Shown: positions 34,887 to 43,743 of the stretch, piece after piece
Position numbering within the stretch: the stretch's first letter is position 1
How the letters are laid out: each line of letters opens with the position of its first letter
Assembly (NCBI GenBank): GCA_002314145.1
Contig: DCCG01000016.1
Location: 1 to 64,000 of the forward strand
DNA: 64,000 nucleotides
Source of the DNA: Thalassolituus sp. UBA1087
Lineage (GTDB): Bacteria > Pseudomonadota > Gammaproteobacteria > Pseudomonadales > Oceanobacteraceae
Direction of reading: 5' to 3'
Notes under the pieces: generated by a model
What the model saw: only the letters and a program-made list of their open reading frames with translations
Databases searched by the model: none
What the model was told of the DNA's origin: nothing
Made by a program: the position numbers and the translations under genes

Positions 34887-35978
34887 TTAGCCATGTCGCT
34901 GTGCAAAATCTGCCATAAAGGCAATCAGCGCATCCACCGCATCTTCTGAGACCGCGTTATAAATGGAAGCACGCATACCACCGACACTGCGGTGACCCGC
35001 CAGATTCAACAGCCCCGCCGCTTCACTTTCCGCCAGGAAGGTTTTATCCAGCCCGGCATCCGCCAGAGTAAAGGGGACATTCATTTTCGAGCGGTTATTA
35101 ACAGCCACGGGATTGGCATAGAAATCATTGCCATCAATAAAACCATAGAGCTTGGCCGCTTTACGTCCGTTGATTTCTGCCATGGCTGACAGACCACCCT
35201 GTTCTTTCAGCCACTCAAACACCAGCCCGGCCAGATACCAGCTATAAGTAGGCGGCGTGTTGTACATAGAGGCGGCATCCGCGGCGACTTTATAGTCGAA
35301 CATGGTCGGCGTGCCGGCAATGGTCTGCCCCAGCAGGTCATCACGCACAATCACCACACACAGGCCTGCCGGCCCGATATTCTTTTGCGCACCTGCGTAG
35401 ATCAGACCGTATTTTGAGACATCCAGTGGCTCAGACAGAATACTGGATGAGAAGTCGGCCACCAGAGGCTTATCGCCTGTTTCCGGAATGTAATCAAAGG
35501 CCACGCCGCCAATGGTCTCATTCGGAGTGTAATGAACATAGGATGCGCCATCTGACAGGTTCAGTTCAGACTGCGCTGGTGCCGAGGTAAAATGATCAGC
35601 CTCCGTTGTCGCCGCCACATTCACGTCACCATAACGTCTGGCCTCAGCAATGGCTTTTTTCGACCATTGCCCGGTATTAATGTAATCCGCCTGATAACCG
35701 CCCGGCTCGCCACGGAACAGATTCATCGGCACCATAGCAAACTGACTGCTGGCGCCCCCCTGCATGAACAGGACTTTATAATTGGCCGGTATCGCCAGCA
35801 ATTCGCGCAGATCCTGCTCCGCTTTCTCCGCCACGGAAACAAATTCTTTGCTGCGGTGACTCATTTCCATCACAGACAGGCCCTTACCGTGCCAGTCTGT
35901 CATTTCTTCACGTGCCCGTTCCAGAACGGCAGTCGGCAAGGCGGCCGGACCGGCACAGAAATTAAACGCTCGACTCAT
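34887..35978 (-). CDS. serC: Phosphoserine aminotransferase
   Basis: 363 residues. It starts RAFNFCAGPAALPTAVLERA and has MEMSHRSKEF, FMQGGASSQFAMVPMNL, the PLP-lysine region YAGAQKNIGPAGLCVVIVR and the C-terminal GGMRASIYNA. It serves serine and pyridoxal phosphate synthesis. In relatives it follows gyrA directly; here a wzz gene is in between. Confidence 0.97.
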   Translation of the reverse strand: MSRAFNFCAGPAALPTAVLERAREEMTDWHGKGLSVMEMSHRSKEFVSVAEKAEQDLRELLAIPANYKVLFMQGGASSQFAMVPMNLFRGEPGGYQADYINTGQWSKKAIAEARRYGDVNVAATTEADHFTSAPAQSELNLSDGASYVHYTPNETIGGVAFDYIPETGDKPLVADFSSSILSEPLDVSKYGLIYAGAQKNIGPAGLCVVIVRDDLLGQTIAGTPTMFDYKVAADAASMYNTPPTYSWYLAGLVFEWLKEQGGLSAMAEINGRKAAKLYGFIDGNDFYANPVAVNNRSKMNVPFTLADAGLDKTFLAESEAAGLLNLAGHRSVGGMRASIYNAVSEDAVDALIAFMADFAQRHG

Positions 35979-36007
35979 TGGTTGTACTCTGGTTGTACTC
36001 TTAATAT

Positions 36008-36024
36008 CGGCCCGGAACGGGCCG
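36008..36024. repeat. Short perfect hairpin between wzz and serC
   Basis: CGGCCCG, loop GAA, CGGGCCG. The seven-pair GC stem lies three bases after the wzz stop on the minus strand and is not followed by a T-run, so it may slow or process the transcript rather than terminate it. Confidence 0.5.
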
Positions 36025-36026
36025 GA

Positions 36027-37097
36027 TCATAATGATTGGTTGTATCTTCGGCGCTGTTGCGCAGCGGCCAGCAGGGCAAACAGGATACCGGCCATACCAC
36101 CGGCGACAATGGCCAGCGCCAATATCAGCGTTTTCCGGGGTTTCACTGCTCTCAGCGGAACAATAGCGGGCTGATCAACTTCCGCAAAGCGCACCTGATC
36201 CCACTTTATCTGAGTGCTTTTCAGGGTGTCGGATTTCCACAGCAGCTCCGGCAAGCCATTGATATACAGATCTTCGTTCCCCTCAGAACGGGCGCGTAAT
36301 TCCGCAACTTCCGCACTCAGAGCTTTGGCACCCATCATATAAAGTGGTGGTGCATTACTGACTAAAACCCGCTCCCCACTATACAAAGGTTTCTGCTGAT
36401 TAATGGTTCTGGCAATGGCAACGGCTTCCTGTAACTGCAGCAGACGCCGTTGCTTATCCGCCTGATAAGCGGTCCGCATCTGCTCTGCCTTTAATTCCCA
36501 TTCGTCCAGCTGAGCATCAATGGTCAGCTCAACAGAATGAATAACTTCCTCACGGTTGCGCTGCAACAGATACTCGCTGAACCGGTTCAGCACCTCAGCC
36601 GACAACACCTGATCTTCCAACTGAAAGGACAGTTTAAGAAACAAATCCGAGTCCTTGGAATCCGAATACTTAAGCCGCTCGGCGAACAGGCTGTAATTCT
36701 GCTCTTCCGATATATCCGGGTTGTAAATCAACGCTTTCAGTTGCTCATTATCGGAATTAATCAGCTCACGATAAAAAGAACGGATGACGCTTCCCGCCAT
36801 GGCCTTGGTACGCACCAGCTGAAAGGCAGCTTCCGGCGACAGAGCAATATTATTACCCAGTATATCTTTCAGCCGCGGCTGATTCAGTTGCAATAAATCC
36901 GCCGGCATCACGCTCTTGTAGACAACTTCCGTTTCATAGACCGGGCTGGCCTTGAGCAAATAGCCCAGCGCCAGCACGATGGCCACAATCACAGTACCAA
37001 TCACCCAGTACCACTTAGCTTTAATGTCATCAATGAGATCAAACAGATCGATCTCATCGCTGTCTCTGACATCAGGCTCCTGCGTCCTTGGCTTCAT
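36027..37097 (-). CDS. wzz: Wzz-family polysaccharide chain-length determinant
   Basis: About 356 residues. EIDLFDLIDDIKAKWYWVIG leads into a first membrane helix (~30-50), a large periplasmic and coiled-coil region follows, and a second helix (~320-345) is preceded by AVKPRKTLILALAIVAGG. This is the two-helix Wzz layout without a tyrosine-kinase domain. It controls the length of Wzy-made polymers. The ATG at 37097 has GAGGAG about 11 bases upstream; an alternative GTG at 37109 overlaps the gyrA stop (GTGA). It lies about 13 kb from the polysaccharide locus it presumably serves. Confidence 0.88.
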   Translation of the reverse strand: MKPRTQEPDVRDSDEIDLFDLIDDIKAKWYWVIGTVIVAIVLALGYLLKASPVYETEVVYKSVMPADLLQLNQPRLKDILGNNIALSPEAAFQLVRTKAMAGSVIRSFYRELINSDNEQLKALIYNPDISEEQNYSLFAERLKYSDSKDSDLFLKLSFQLEDQVLSAEVLNRFSEYLLQRNREEVIHSVELTIDAQLDEWELKAEQMRTAYQADKQRRLLQLQEAVAIARTINQQKPLYSGERVLVSNAPPLYMMGAKALSAEVAELRARSEGNEDLYINGLPELLWKSDTLKSTQIKWDQVRFAEVDQPAIVPLRAVKPRKTLILALAIVAGGMAGILFALLAAAQQRRRYNQSL

Positions 37098-37105
37098 AGA
37101 ACTGA

Positions 37106-39685
37106 TCACTCCTCATCCGTCGTTTGCGGTGTGACTTCCGGATCCAGATGTTCGTCATCGTCATCACAGATACGCTCAACACCAACCAGTTTTTCTTTTT
37201 CCGCTACTTTAATCAGCGTCACACCCTGGGTGTTACGCCCCAGTACGGAAACGCCTTCAACCGGCGTCCGCACCAGGGTGCCCTGGTCACTGATGAGCAT
37301 GACTTCATCTTCATCAAACACCTGCACGGCGCCGACCAACGGACCATTACGCTCGCTGGTGACCATGGCGATCACCCCCTGAGTGCCACGCCCTTTGGTG
37401 GGGAATTCAGTGACGGCTGTGCGTTTACCAAAACCACGCAGGGAGGCGGTCAGTACTGAACCACCTTCCGCCGGAATAATCAGCGAAATAACTTTCTGCC
37501 CTTCGGCCAGTTTAATCCCCCGCACGCCCCGTGCCGTGCGGCCCATGGCACGCACATCAGACTCTTTGAAACGTACCGCTTTACCGGCATCTGACAGCAT
37601 CAGAATATCCTGCGTGCCATCGGTAATCGCGACACCGACCAGCCAGTCACCTTCGTCCAGTTCGCAGGCTATCAGACCGGATGAACGCGGACGGCTGAAC
37701 TGGTCCAGCGTGGTTTTCTTCACCGTACCGTTGGCGGTCGCCATAAAGACAAACTGATCTTCACGATATTCATCCACCGGCAGAATACTGGTGATACGCT
37801 CACCTTCCGCCAGATTCAGTACGTTAACAATCGGGCGGCCTTTAGCATTACGGCCAGCCTGGGGAATATCATAAACCGTCAGCCAGTAAACCTTACCGGC
37901 ATCGGTGAAACACAGCACGGTATCGTGACTGTTGACCACCAGCATACGTTCGACAAAGTCTTCGTCTTTAACGGCCGTGGCAGATTTACCTTTACCGCCG
38001 CGGCGCTGAGCCTGATAGGTATCCATCGGCTGAGTTTTGGCATAACCGCCATGGCTCAGGGTCAATACCAGCGTTTCTTCCGGAATCAGATCCGCCATCG
38101 TCAGATCACGTTTCTGCGCGATGATTTCGGTGCGGCGGTCATCACCATACTCTTCGCGGATGGCTTCCAGCTCTTCACGAATCACCTGCATCAAACGTTC
38201 TGAGCTGCCCAGAATCTCCAGATATTCAGCAATTTCTTCCAGTTTCAGCTGATACTCTTCGATCAGCTTCTCATGCTCCAGCCCGGTCAGCTTCTGCAGA
38301 CGCAGATCCAGAATGGCCTGAGCCTGAGCCGGCGACAGATGATAAATGCCATCGCGGAAACCGTATTCCTCCGGCAGATCATCCGGGCGACAGGCATCTT
38401 CGCCAGCACGTTCCAGCATATCCAGCACATCGCCCGGCTGCCACGGCGTGGCCACTAAGCGTTCTTTCGCTTCTGCTGCCGTCGGGGATTTTTTAATCAG
38501 CTCGATCACCGGATCAATATTAGCCAGCGCCAGCGCCAGACCTTCCAGAATGTGGCCGCGTTCACGGGCTTTACGCAGATCGTAAATGGTACGGCGGGTC
38601 ACCACTTCACGCCGGTGCGTGACAAAGGCTTCCAGCAGCTGCTTGAGATTCAGAATTTTTGGCTGGCCATCGACCAGTGCCACAGTATTAATACCAAACA
38701 CACCCTGCAACTGGGTTTGTGCGAACAGATTGTTTAGGATGACTTCCGGCACTTCCCCGCGGCGCAGTTCCACAACAATGCGCATACCGTCTTTATCGGA
38801 CTCATCGCGCAGCTCGCTGATGCCTTCAAGCTTTTTGTCTTTTACCAGTTCGGCGATTTTTTCAATCAGACGGGCCTTGTTCACCATGTAAGGGATTTCG
38901 GTGAACACAATGCTGACTTTGCCGTTCTTCTCATTCTCTTCGAAGATATGGCGGGCGCGCAGATAAATGCGGCCACGGCCGGTCCGGTAGGCATCAATGA
39001 TACCTTCACGGCCATTAATAAAGGCACCGGTCGGGAAGTCCGGCCCGGGGATATATTCCATCAGCTGGTCGATATCCAGATCCGGATCATCAATCAATGC
39101 CAGACAGCCGGTCAGTACTTCCTTCAGGTTGTGCGGCGGAATATTGGTCGCCATCCCCACCGCAATACCGGAGGAGCCGTTGACCAGCAGGTTCGGCACC
39201 CGGGTCGGCAGGACTTCCGGAATCTGTTCGGTGCCATCGTAGTTCGGCACCCAGTCCACGGTTTCTTTATCGATATCCGCCAGCATGTCATGGGCGATTT
39301 TTTCCATCCGCACTTCGGTGTAACGCATTGCCGCGGCAGAGTCACCGTCGATGGAACCAAAGTTGCCCTGACCGTCCACCAGGGTGTAACGCATGGAAAA
39401 GTCCTGCGCCATCCGCACGATGGTGTCATATACCGCAGAGTCACCGTGAGGGTGGTATTTACCGATCACGTCACCGACCACACGGGCGGATTTTTTGTAA
39501 GGCTTATTCCAGTCGTTGCCAAGAATATTCATCGCGTGCAGCACCCGGCGGTGAACCGGCTTCAGGCCGTCGCGTACGTCCGGCAGTGCCCGCCCTACAA
39601 TCACGCTCATGGCGTAATCGAGATACGATTGCTGCAGCTCGTCTTCAATGTTAATCGGAAGAACTTCTTTGGCTAACTCACCCAT
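37106..39685 (-). CDS. gyrA: DNA gyrase subunit A
   Basis: 859 residues. MGELAKEVLPINIEDELQQS opens the protein, and the catalytic tyrosine is in AAAMRYTEVRM. The quinolone-resistance region reads HPHGDSAVYDTIVRMAQDFS, with the usual Ser-to-Asp spacing and the susceptible-type Ser. The GyrA box is QRRGGKG. A C-terminal beta-pinwheel and an acidic tail complete the normal length. With GyrB it introduces negative supercoils. Confidence 0.98.
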   Translation of the reverse strand: MGELAKEVLPINIEDELQQSYLDYAMSVIVGRALPDVRDGLKPVHRRVLHAMNILGNDWNKPYKKSARVVGDVIGKYHPHGDSAVYDTIVRMAQDFSMRYTLVDGQGNFGSIDGDSAAAMRYTEVRMEKIAHDMLADIDKETVDWVPNYDGTEQIPEVLPTRVPNLLVNGSSGIAVGMATNIPPHNLKEVLTGCLALIDDPDLDIDQLMEYIPGPDFPTGAFINGREGIIDAYRTGRGRIYLRARHIFEENEKNGKVSIVFTEIPYMVNKARLIEKIAELVKDKKLEGISELRDESDKDGMRIVVELRRGEVPEVILNNLFAQTQLQGVFGINTVALVDGQPKILNLKQLLEAFVTHRREVVTRRTIYDLRKARERGHILEGLALALANIDPVIELIKKSPTAAEAKERLVATPWQPGDVLDMLERAGEDACRPDDLPEEYGFRDGIYHLSPAQAQAILDLRLQKLTGLEHEKLIEEYQLKLEEIAEYLEILGSSERLMQVIREELEAIREEYGDDRRTEIIAQKRDLTMADLIPEETLVLTLSHGGYAKTQPMDTYQAQRRGGKGKSATAVKDEDFVERMLVVNSHDTVLCFTDAGKVYWLTVYDIPQAGRNAKGRPIVNVLNLAEGERITSILPVDEYREDQFVFMATANGTVKKTTLDQFSRPRSSGLIACELDEGDWLVGVAITDGTQDILMLSDAGKAVRFKESDVRAMGRTARGVRGIKLAEGQKVISLIIPAEGGSVLTASLRGFGKRTAVTEFPTKGRGTQGVIAMVTSERNGPLVGAVQVFDEDEVMLISDQGTLVRTPVEGVSVLGRNTQGVTLIKVAEKEKLVGVERICDDDDEHLDPEVTPQTTDEE

Positions 39686-39793
39686 AGATTTTCGGCCTGT
39701 TCTGTGCGGATCACCCAGTTATCGTGACGTGCGGATGATTCTGTCCTTGTGATTGTCGGGCCAGCCAGAGCGGGCCCCTGTATAAACCGCCGA

Positions 39794-39802
39794 ATCATAC
39801 CA
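39794..39802 (-). promoter_or_regulatory. Candidate extended -10 promoter of gyrA
   Basis: The minus strand reads TGGTATGAT, an extended -10 (TGn plus TATGAT), about 108 bases upstream of the gyrA ATG. No good -35 accompanies it. Supercoiling-sensitive gyr promoters often rely on the -10 region; that link is inference. Confidence 0.45.
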
Positions 39803-39919
39803 TAAATCAACAAGATACCTAACAGGGCTGATGACAACCCGGGACACTATTTGAACAGAGACGTCAGGGATACAGCGGTTTATAATCAGCGCATCTACGA
39901 TTGCACAGGAACAGGGCCA

Positions 39920-41230
39920 ATGCAGGCAGATCTGAAGCTCAACGCACGCTGGGTCATCCCGATGACGGATGAAAGTGCATCGGTGCTGGAGCATCAGTCC
40001 ATTTACATCCGGGACGGCAAAATCCTCTGCGTCCAACCCACAGCAGAGGCTGGTCCTGACGCGGCGCAGACACTGGATCTGGCGGACCAGGTCGTCCTGC
40101 CCGGTTATATTAATGCGCACGGCCACGCGGCCATGTCACTGTTCCGCGGCATGGCTGATGATCTGGCGCTGATGACCTGGCTGCAGGAACACATCTGGCC
40201 CGCAGAAGGCCGCTGGGTCGATGAAGATTTTGCCGCCGCCGGTACCCGTCTTGCCATCAGTGAAATGCTGAGATGCGGCACAACCACCTATGCCGACATG
40301 TACTTTTATCCGGCACCCGCCGCTGAAGTGGCGCTGGCGGCCGGTATCCGCCACGTAAGCTTCACACCGATTCTGGATTTCCCCACCAACTTTGCCCAGA
40401 ACGCCGATGAATACATCAAAAAAGCGCTGGCGGTACACGACCGCTATCGTCACCATGAGCTGCTGACCTTCGGCCTCGGGCCGCATGCCCCTTACACCGT
40501 CTCCGATGGCCCGCTGCGGCAGATCAAGACCCTGGCTGACCAGCTCAGCATGCCGGTGCAGATTCATCTGCATGAAACCGCCTCAGAGGTCAGCGAAAGC
40601 GAGCAGAAATTTGGTTGCCGGCCGACCCGGCGACTGGCCGATCTGGGCTTTATGACGGACAACCTGAGCTGCGTGCATATGACGCAGATCAACGAGGAAG
40701 ACATCGCCATCCTGCAACATAGCGGCGCATCCGTGGTGCACTGCCCTGAGTCCAATCTCAAGCTGGCCAGCGGTTTCTGCCCGGCCCAGCAGTTATTGAC
40801 CGGCGGCATCAATCTGGCTCTGGGCACAGACGGCGCTGCCAGCAACAATGATCTGAATATTCAGGGTGAGATGAAAACCGCCGCCATGCTGGCGAAAGCG
40901 GTCGCCGCAGATGCCGGTGCCATACCGGCAGCCAAAGCTCTGTATATGGCCACCATGGGCGGCGCCCGGGCACTGTGCCTGGAAGATCAGACCGGTTCTC
41001 TGGAGCCCGGTAAATGGGCCGACATTCAGGCCGTGTCGCTGAACAATATTGCCCAGCAACCACTCTATGATCCGGTGTCACAGCTGGTGTATACCGACAG
41101 CAGCCGCCATGTCACTCATCTGTGGGTTGCTGGTAAACTGCTGCTCGATCAGGGCCGGCTGACCACACTGAATGAGCAGGCCATCCAGACAGAAACAACC
41201 CGTTGGGCAGACAAAATCAAAGCCGGCTGA
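39920..41230 (+). CDS. mtaD: 5-methylthioadenosine/S-adenosylhomocysteine deaminase (TRZ/ATZ family hydrolase)
   Basis: 436 residues of the amidohydrolase superfamily: the metal ligands in NAHGHAAMSLFRGMADDL, HLHETASE and the late LGTDGAASNND. The family deaminates methylthioadenosine or S-adenosylhomocysteine; the exact substrate is not provable from sequence. The ATG at 39920 (AGGAACAGGG upstream) is where conservation starts; the longer frame from 39851 is not supported. A TATAAT -10 lies at 39881-39886. First gene of mtaD-ubiG-mupP-yciK, divergent from gyrA as in Pseudomonas. Confidence 0.92.
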   Translation: MQADLKLNARWVIPMTDESASVLEHQSIYIRDGKILCVQPTAEAGPDAAQTLDLADQVVLPGYINAHGHAAMSLFRGMADDLALMTWLQEHIWPAEGRWVDEDFAAAGTRLAISEMLRCGTTTYADMYFYPAPAAEVALAAGIRHVSFTPILDFPTNFAQNADEYIKKALAVHDRYRHHELLTFGLGPHAPYTVSDGPLRQIKTLADQLSMPVQIHLHETASEVSESEQKFGCRPTRRLADLGFMTDNLSCVHMTQINEEDIAILQHSGASVVHCPESNLKLASGFCPAQQLLTGGINLALGTDGAASNNDLNIQGEMKTAAMLAKAVAADAGAIPAAKALYMATMGGARALCLEDQTGSLEPGKWADIQAVSLNNIAQQPLYDPVSQLVYTDSSRHVTHLWVAGKLLLDQGRLTTLNEQAIQTETTRWADKIKAG

Positions 41231-41263
41231 GGCCAGCCACGGCACACAGAAGCAGGAAACAGT

Positions 41264-41995
41264 ATGCAACAGATTCACAGTGACAGGCCTGATCAGACGA
41301 ACGTTGATCAGGCGGAAATATCCAAATTTGAAAGCGCAGCCACCCGCTGGTGGGACACAGAGAGCGAATTCAAACCCCTGCATGATATCAACCCACTGCG
41401 CACAAACTATGTCGACAGCATTGCGCCACTGGCCGGTAAAAAAGTACTCGATGTTGGCTGTGGCGGCGGCATTCTGAGTGAAGGCATGGCACGGCGCGGC
41501 GCAGAAGTCACCGGCATTGATATGGGGGAAGCCAATCTCAATACCGCCAGACTGCACGCCCTGGAATCCGGCATCAGTGTCGACTACCGGCATATCACAG
41601 TGGAGCAACTGGCCGCGGAACAACCGGAAAGCTATGACATCGTGACCTGTCTGGAGATGCTTGAGCACGTGCCCGATCCGGAATCCATCCTGCGTGCCTG
41701 CCATGCACTGGTCAAACCCGGCGGACACGTGTTTTTTTCCACCATCAACCGCAACCCCAAAGCCTACGCCCTGGCGATTATTGGCGCCGAATACATTATG
41801 AAAATGCTGACACCCGGCACCCATGATTATCATAAGTTTATCAAGCCCAGCGAACTGACCCGCTGGTGCCGCAGCACCGGGCTGCAGGTCACCCACATGA
41901 CCGGCATGGTGTACAACCCGCTGACTAAGGTATACAGCCTGAAAGATCACGATGTCAGCGTGAACTACCTGATGGCCTCGGTGAAACCCGGTTAA
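41264..41995 (+). CDS. ubiG: Ubiquinone biosynthesis O-methyltransferase
   Basis: 243 residues of a class I SAM methyltransferase: EISKFESAATRWWDTESEFK is the UbiG N-terminal signature, VLDVGCGGGILSEGMARRGA the SAM site, and EMLEHVPDPESIL, KPGGHVFFSTINRNPKAY and GTHDYHKFIKP follow. It performs both O-methylations of ubiquinone synthesis. It lies 33 bases after mtaD and four before mupP. Confidence 0.97.
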   Translation: MQQIHSDRPDQTNVDQAEISKFESAATRWWDTESEFKPLHDINPLRTNYVDSIAPLAGKKVLDVGCGGGILSEGMARRGAEVTGIDMGEANLNTARLHALESGISVDYRHITVEQLAAEQPESYDIVTCLEMLEHVPDPESILRACHALVKPGGHVFFSTINRNPKAYALAIIGAEYIMKMLTPGTHDYHKFIKPSELTRWCRSTGLQVTHMTGMVYNPLTKVYSLKDHDVSVNYLMASVKPG

Positions 41996-41999
41996 TTAT

Positions 42000-42653
42000 A
42001 TGTCCCGACCCGCCGCCATACTGTTTGATCTGGACGGAACCCTGGCTGATACCGCCCCGGACTTCATCGACGTCGTCCACAGCCTGCGTGCAGAAGATCA
42101 TCTGCCGCCGCTCACAGACGACGCCATTCGCCAGCAGGTCAGTAACGGTGGTTTCGCCCTCGCCTGCCTGACCTGGGACCTGGCCGCTGACGACCCGCAG
42201 GCCGGTCCGTTACGCCAGCGCCTGCTGGACCGCTACGAACAGCTGATCGGGCGCCGCGGCCGTGTATTTCCGGGATTTGAGGAAGTACTGCCGGTGCTGG
42301 AAGAACGCGGCATTCACTGGGCCATTGTGACCAACAAGCCGCGTCTGTATACCGACCTGCTGCTGCCCCGGATCAATCTCCGCTGCGAAGTCGTTATCTG
42401 CCCGGAAGACGTTGAACAGCGTAAACCGGCGCCGGATGCGTTATTCAAAGCCGCGGCACAACTTGGCGTTGCCCCTGACCACTGCTGGTATGTCGGTGAT
42501 CACATCCGCGACATGGAAGCTGCCCGTGCCGCAAAGATGGTGAGCATTGCCGCCACCTTCGGTTACATCGAAGACTCCGATGACCCGCTCAGCTGGAACG
42601 CCGATCATTACATCGGGACCCCACAGGCCCTGTTGTCATTGCTGACTCATTAA
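42000..42653 (+). CDS. mupP: HAD phosphatase, N-acetylmuramic acid 6-phosphate phosphatase type
   Basis: 217 residues. HAD motif I is FDLDGTLADTAPDF, motif II VTNKP, motif III KPAPDALFKAAAQLG and motif IV YVGDHIRDMEAARAA. It is annotated phosphoglycolate phosphatase-like by motif, but the ubiG-mupP-yciK order is that of the Pseudomonas MupP gene, which feeds the AmgK/MurU cell-wall recycling pathway. AmgK and MurU are not in this window. Confidence 0.85.
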   Translation: MSRPAAILFDLDGTLADTAPDFIDVVHSLRAEDHLPPLTDDAIRQQVSNGGFALACLTWDLAADDPQAGPLRQRLLDRYEQLIGRRGRVFPGFEEVLPVLEERGIHWAIVTNKPRLYTDLLLPRINLRCEVVICPEDVEQRKPAPDALFKAAAQLGVAPDHCWYVGDHIRDMEAARAAKMVSIAATFGYIEDSDDPLSWNADHYIGTPQALLSLLTH

Positions 42654-42658
42654 ACGGG

Positions 42659-42693
42659 CGGCAAAGCGGCAACCAGATGTTGCCGCTTTGCCG
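42659..42693. repeat. Perfect 15-bp hairpin between mupP and yciK
   Basis: CGGCAAAGCGGCAAC (42659-42673), loop CAGAT, then GTTGCCGCTTTGCCG (42679-42693). The stem is perfect over 15 pairs but is followed by TTCAGTG, not a T-run. It starts only six bases after the mupP stop. It may protect the upstream transcript end or partly block read-through into yciK. Confidence 0.75.
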
Positions 42694-42753
42694 TTCAGTG
42701 ATTGCAAGTACGGCCTGAAACAGGCCGGTTCAAGCCAAATAAAAGGTAAAAAC

Positions 42754-43509
42754 ATGGTAGAAAACGCCCAGCCCCTCGCAGATCGCGTCATTTTAGTGAC
42801 AGGTGCCGGTTATGGTATTGGCCGCACGGCAGCACTCACCTACGCCCGCGCCGGTGCCACAGTCATTCTGCTTGGCCGCACCCAGGAAGCGCTCAACGAT
42901 ACCTATGACCTGATTGAGGCAGAATCCCTGCCCCAGCCGGCGGTGCTGCCCTTTGATCTGGAAGAAAGCGATGAAGACAAATACCGCCTGCTGGCAGAAG
43001 CCATCGACGAGAACTTCGGCCATCTGGACGGCGTCCTGCTGAACGCAGGCGTACTGGGCCAGCGTGCGCCGCTGCAGACCTACCACTGGGAGACCTGGCA
43101 AAAGGTCATGCAGATTAACGTTAACGGTCAGTTTGCGCTGATCAAACATCTGCTGCCACTGCTGCAGGCGGCACCGGCAGACGCTTCTGTGATCTTTACC
43201 AGCAGCTCAGTGGGCCGCCAGGGGCGCGCTTACTGGGGCGCTTACTCGGTTTCCAAATTTGCCACCGAAGGCCTGATGCAGGTGCTGGCAGACGAGCTGG
43301 AGAACACCAGTCAGGTACGCGTTAACAGCCTCAATCCCGGGGGCACCCGCACCACCATGCGTGCCATGGCCTATCCCGCCGAAGACCCGGCCAGCGTACC
43401 GGAAGCGGAAGACATTATGCCGGCTTATCTGTATCTGATGAGCCCGCAATCCGGCGATATTCATGGCCAGGCCCTGAACGCCAGAGACCTGGCCGAAACA
43501 CTGGCCTGA
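42754..43509 (+). CDS. yciK: YciK-family SDR oxidoreductase
   Basis: 251 residues of a classical SDR: ILVTGAGYGIGRTAAL for the cofactor, LNAGVLGQRAPL, SSSVGRQGRAYWGAYSVSK (Ser, Tyr, Lys) and NPGGTRTTMRAMAYP. The substrate is unknown. The ATG at 42754 has AAAGG eight bases upstream. It is separated from mupP by a strong hairpin and ends in front of a weak hairpin (CAACCG 43529-43534 with CGGTTG 43554-43559). Confidence 0.9.
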   Translation: MVENAQPLADRVILVTGAGYGIGRTAALTYARAGATVILLGRTQEALNDTYDLIEAESLPQPAVLPFDLEESDEDKYRLLAEAIDENFGHLDGVLLNAGVLGQRAPLQTYHWETWQKVMQINVNGQFALIKHLLPLLQAAPADASVIFTSSSVGRQGRAYWGAYSVSKFATEGLMQVLADELENTSQVRVNSLNPGGTRTTMRAMAYPAEDPASVPEAEDIMPAYLYLMSPQSGDIHGQALNARDLAETLA

Positions 43510-43686
43510 TTGCCCGGTTTAACCCAACCAACCGTCACGGTACCGGCACCGGGCGGTTGATTTTCAGCCATTTTCTTGGCGAATGCAGAAAACAATCGTT
43601 CGTCAAATAGTCAACAAATTGCTCCCAAAAAACCCAATAATTCAATAAATTACTGATTTTTAAAGACTTTTTAAGAATGAAAAGTC

Positions 43687-43702
43687 TGGCACAGAAATCG
43701 CT
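43687..43702 (+). promoter_or_regulatory. Sigma-54 (RpoN) promoter candidate before the GGDEF gene
   Basis: TGGCACAGAAATCGCT keeps the invariant GG (43688-43689) and GC (43700-43701) dinucleotides with the required ten-base gap, and matches TGGCAC fully. Transcription would start near 43713, leaving a 30-base leader with GAGG before the ATG. An upstream activator site was not identified. Confidence 0.65.
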
Positions 43703-43743
43703 TACTACCCGTCAGGTAATGTTTTAGCTGGACGAGGTAGCTC

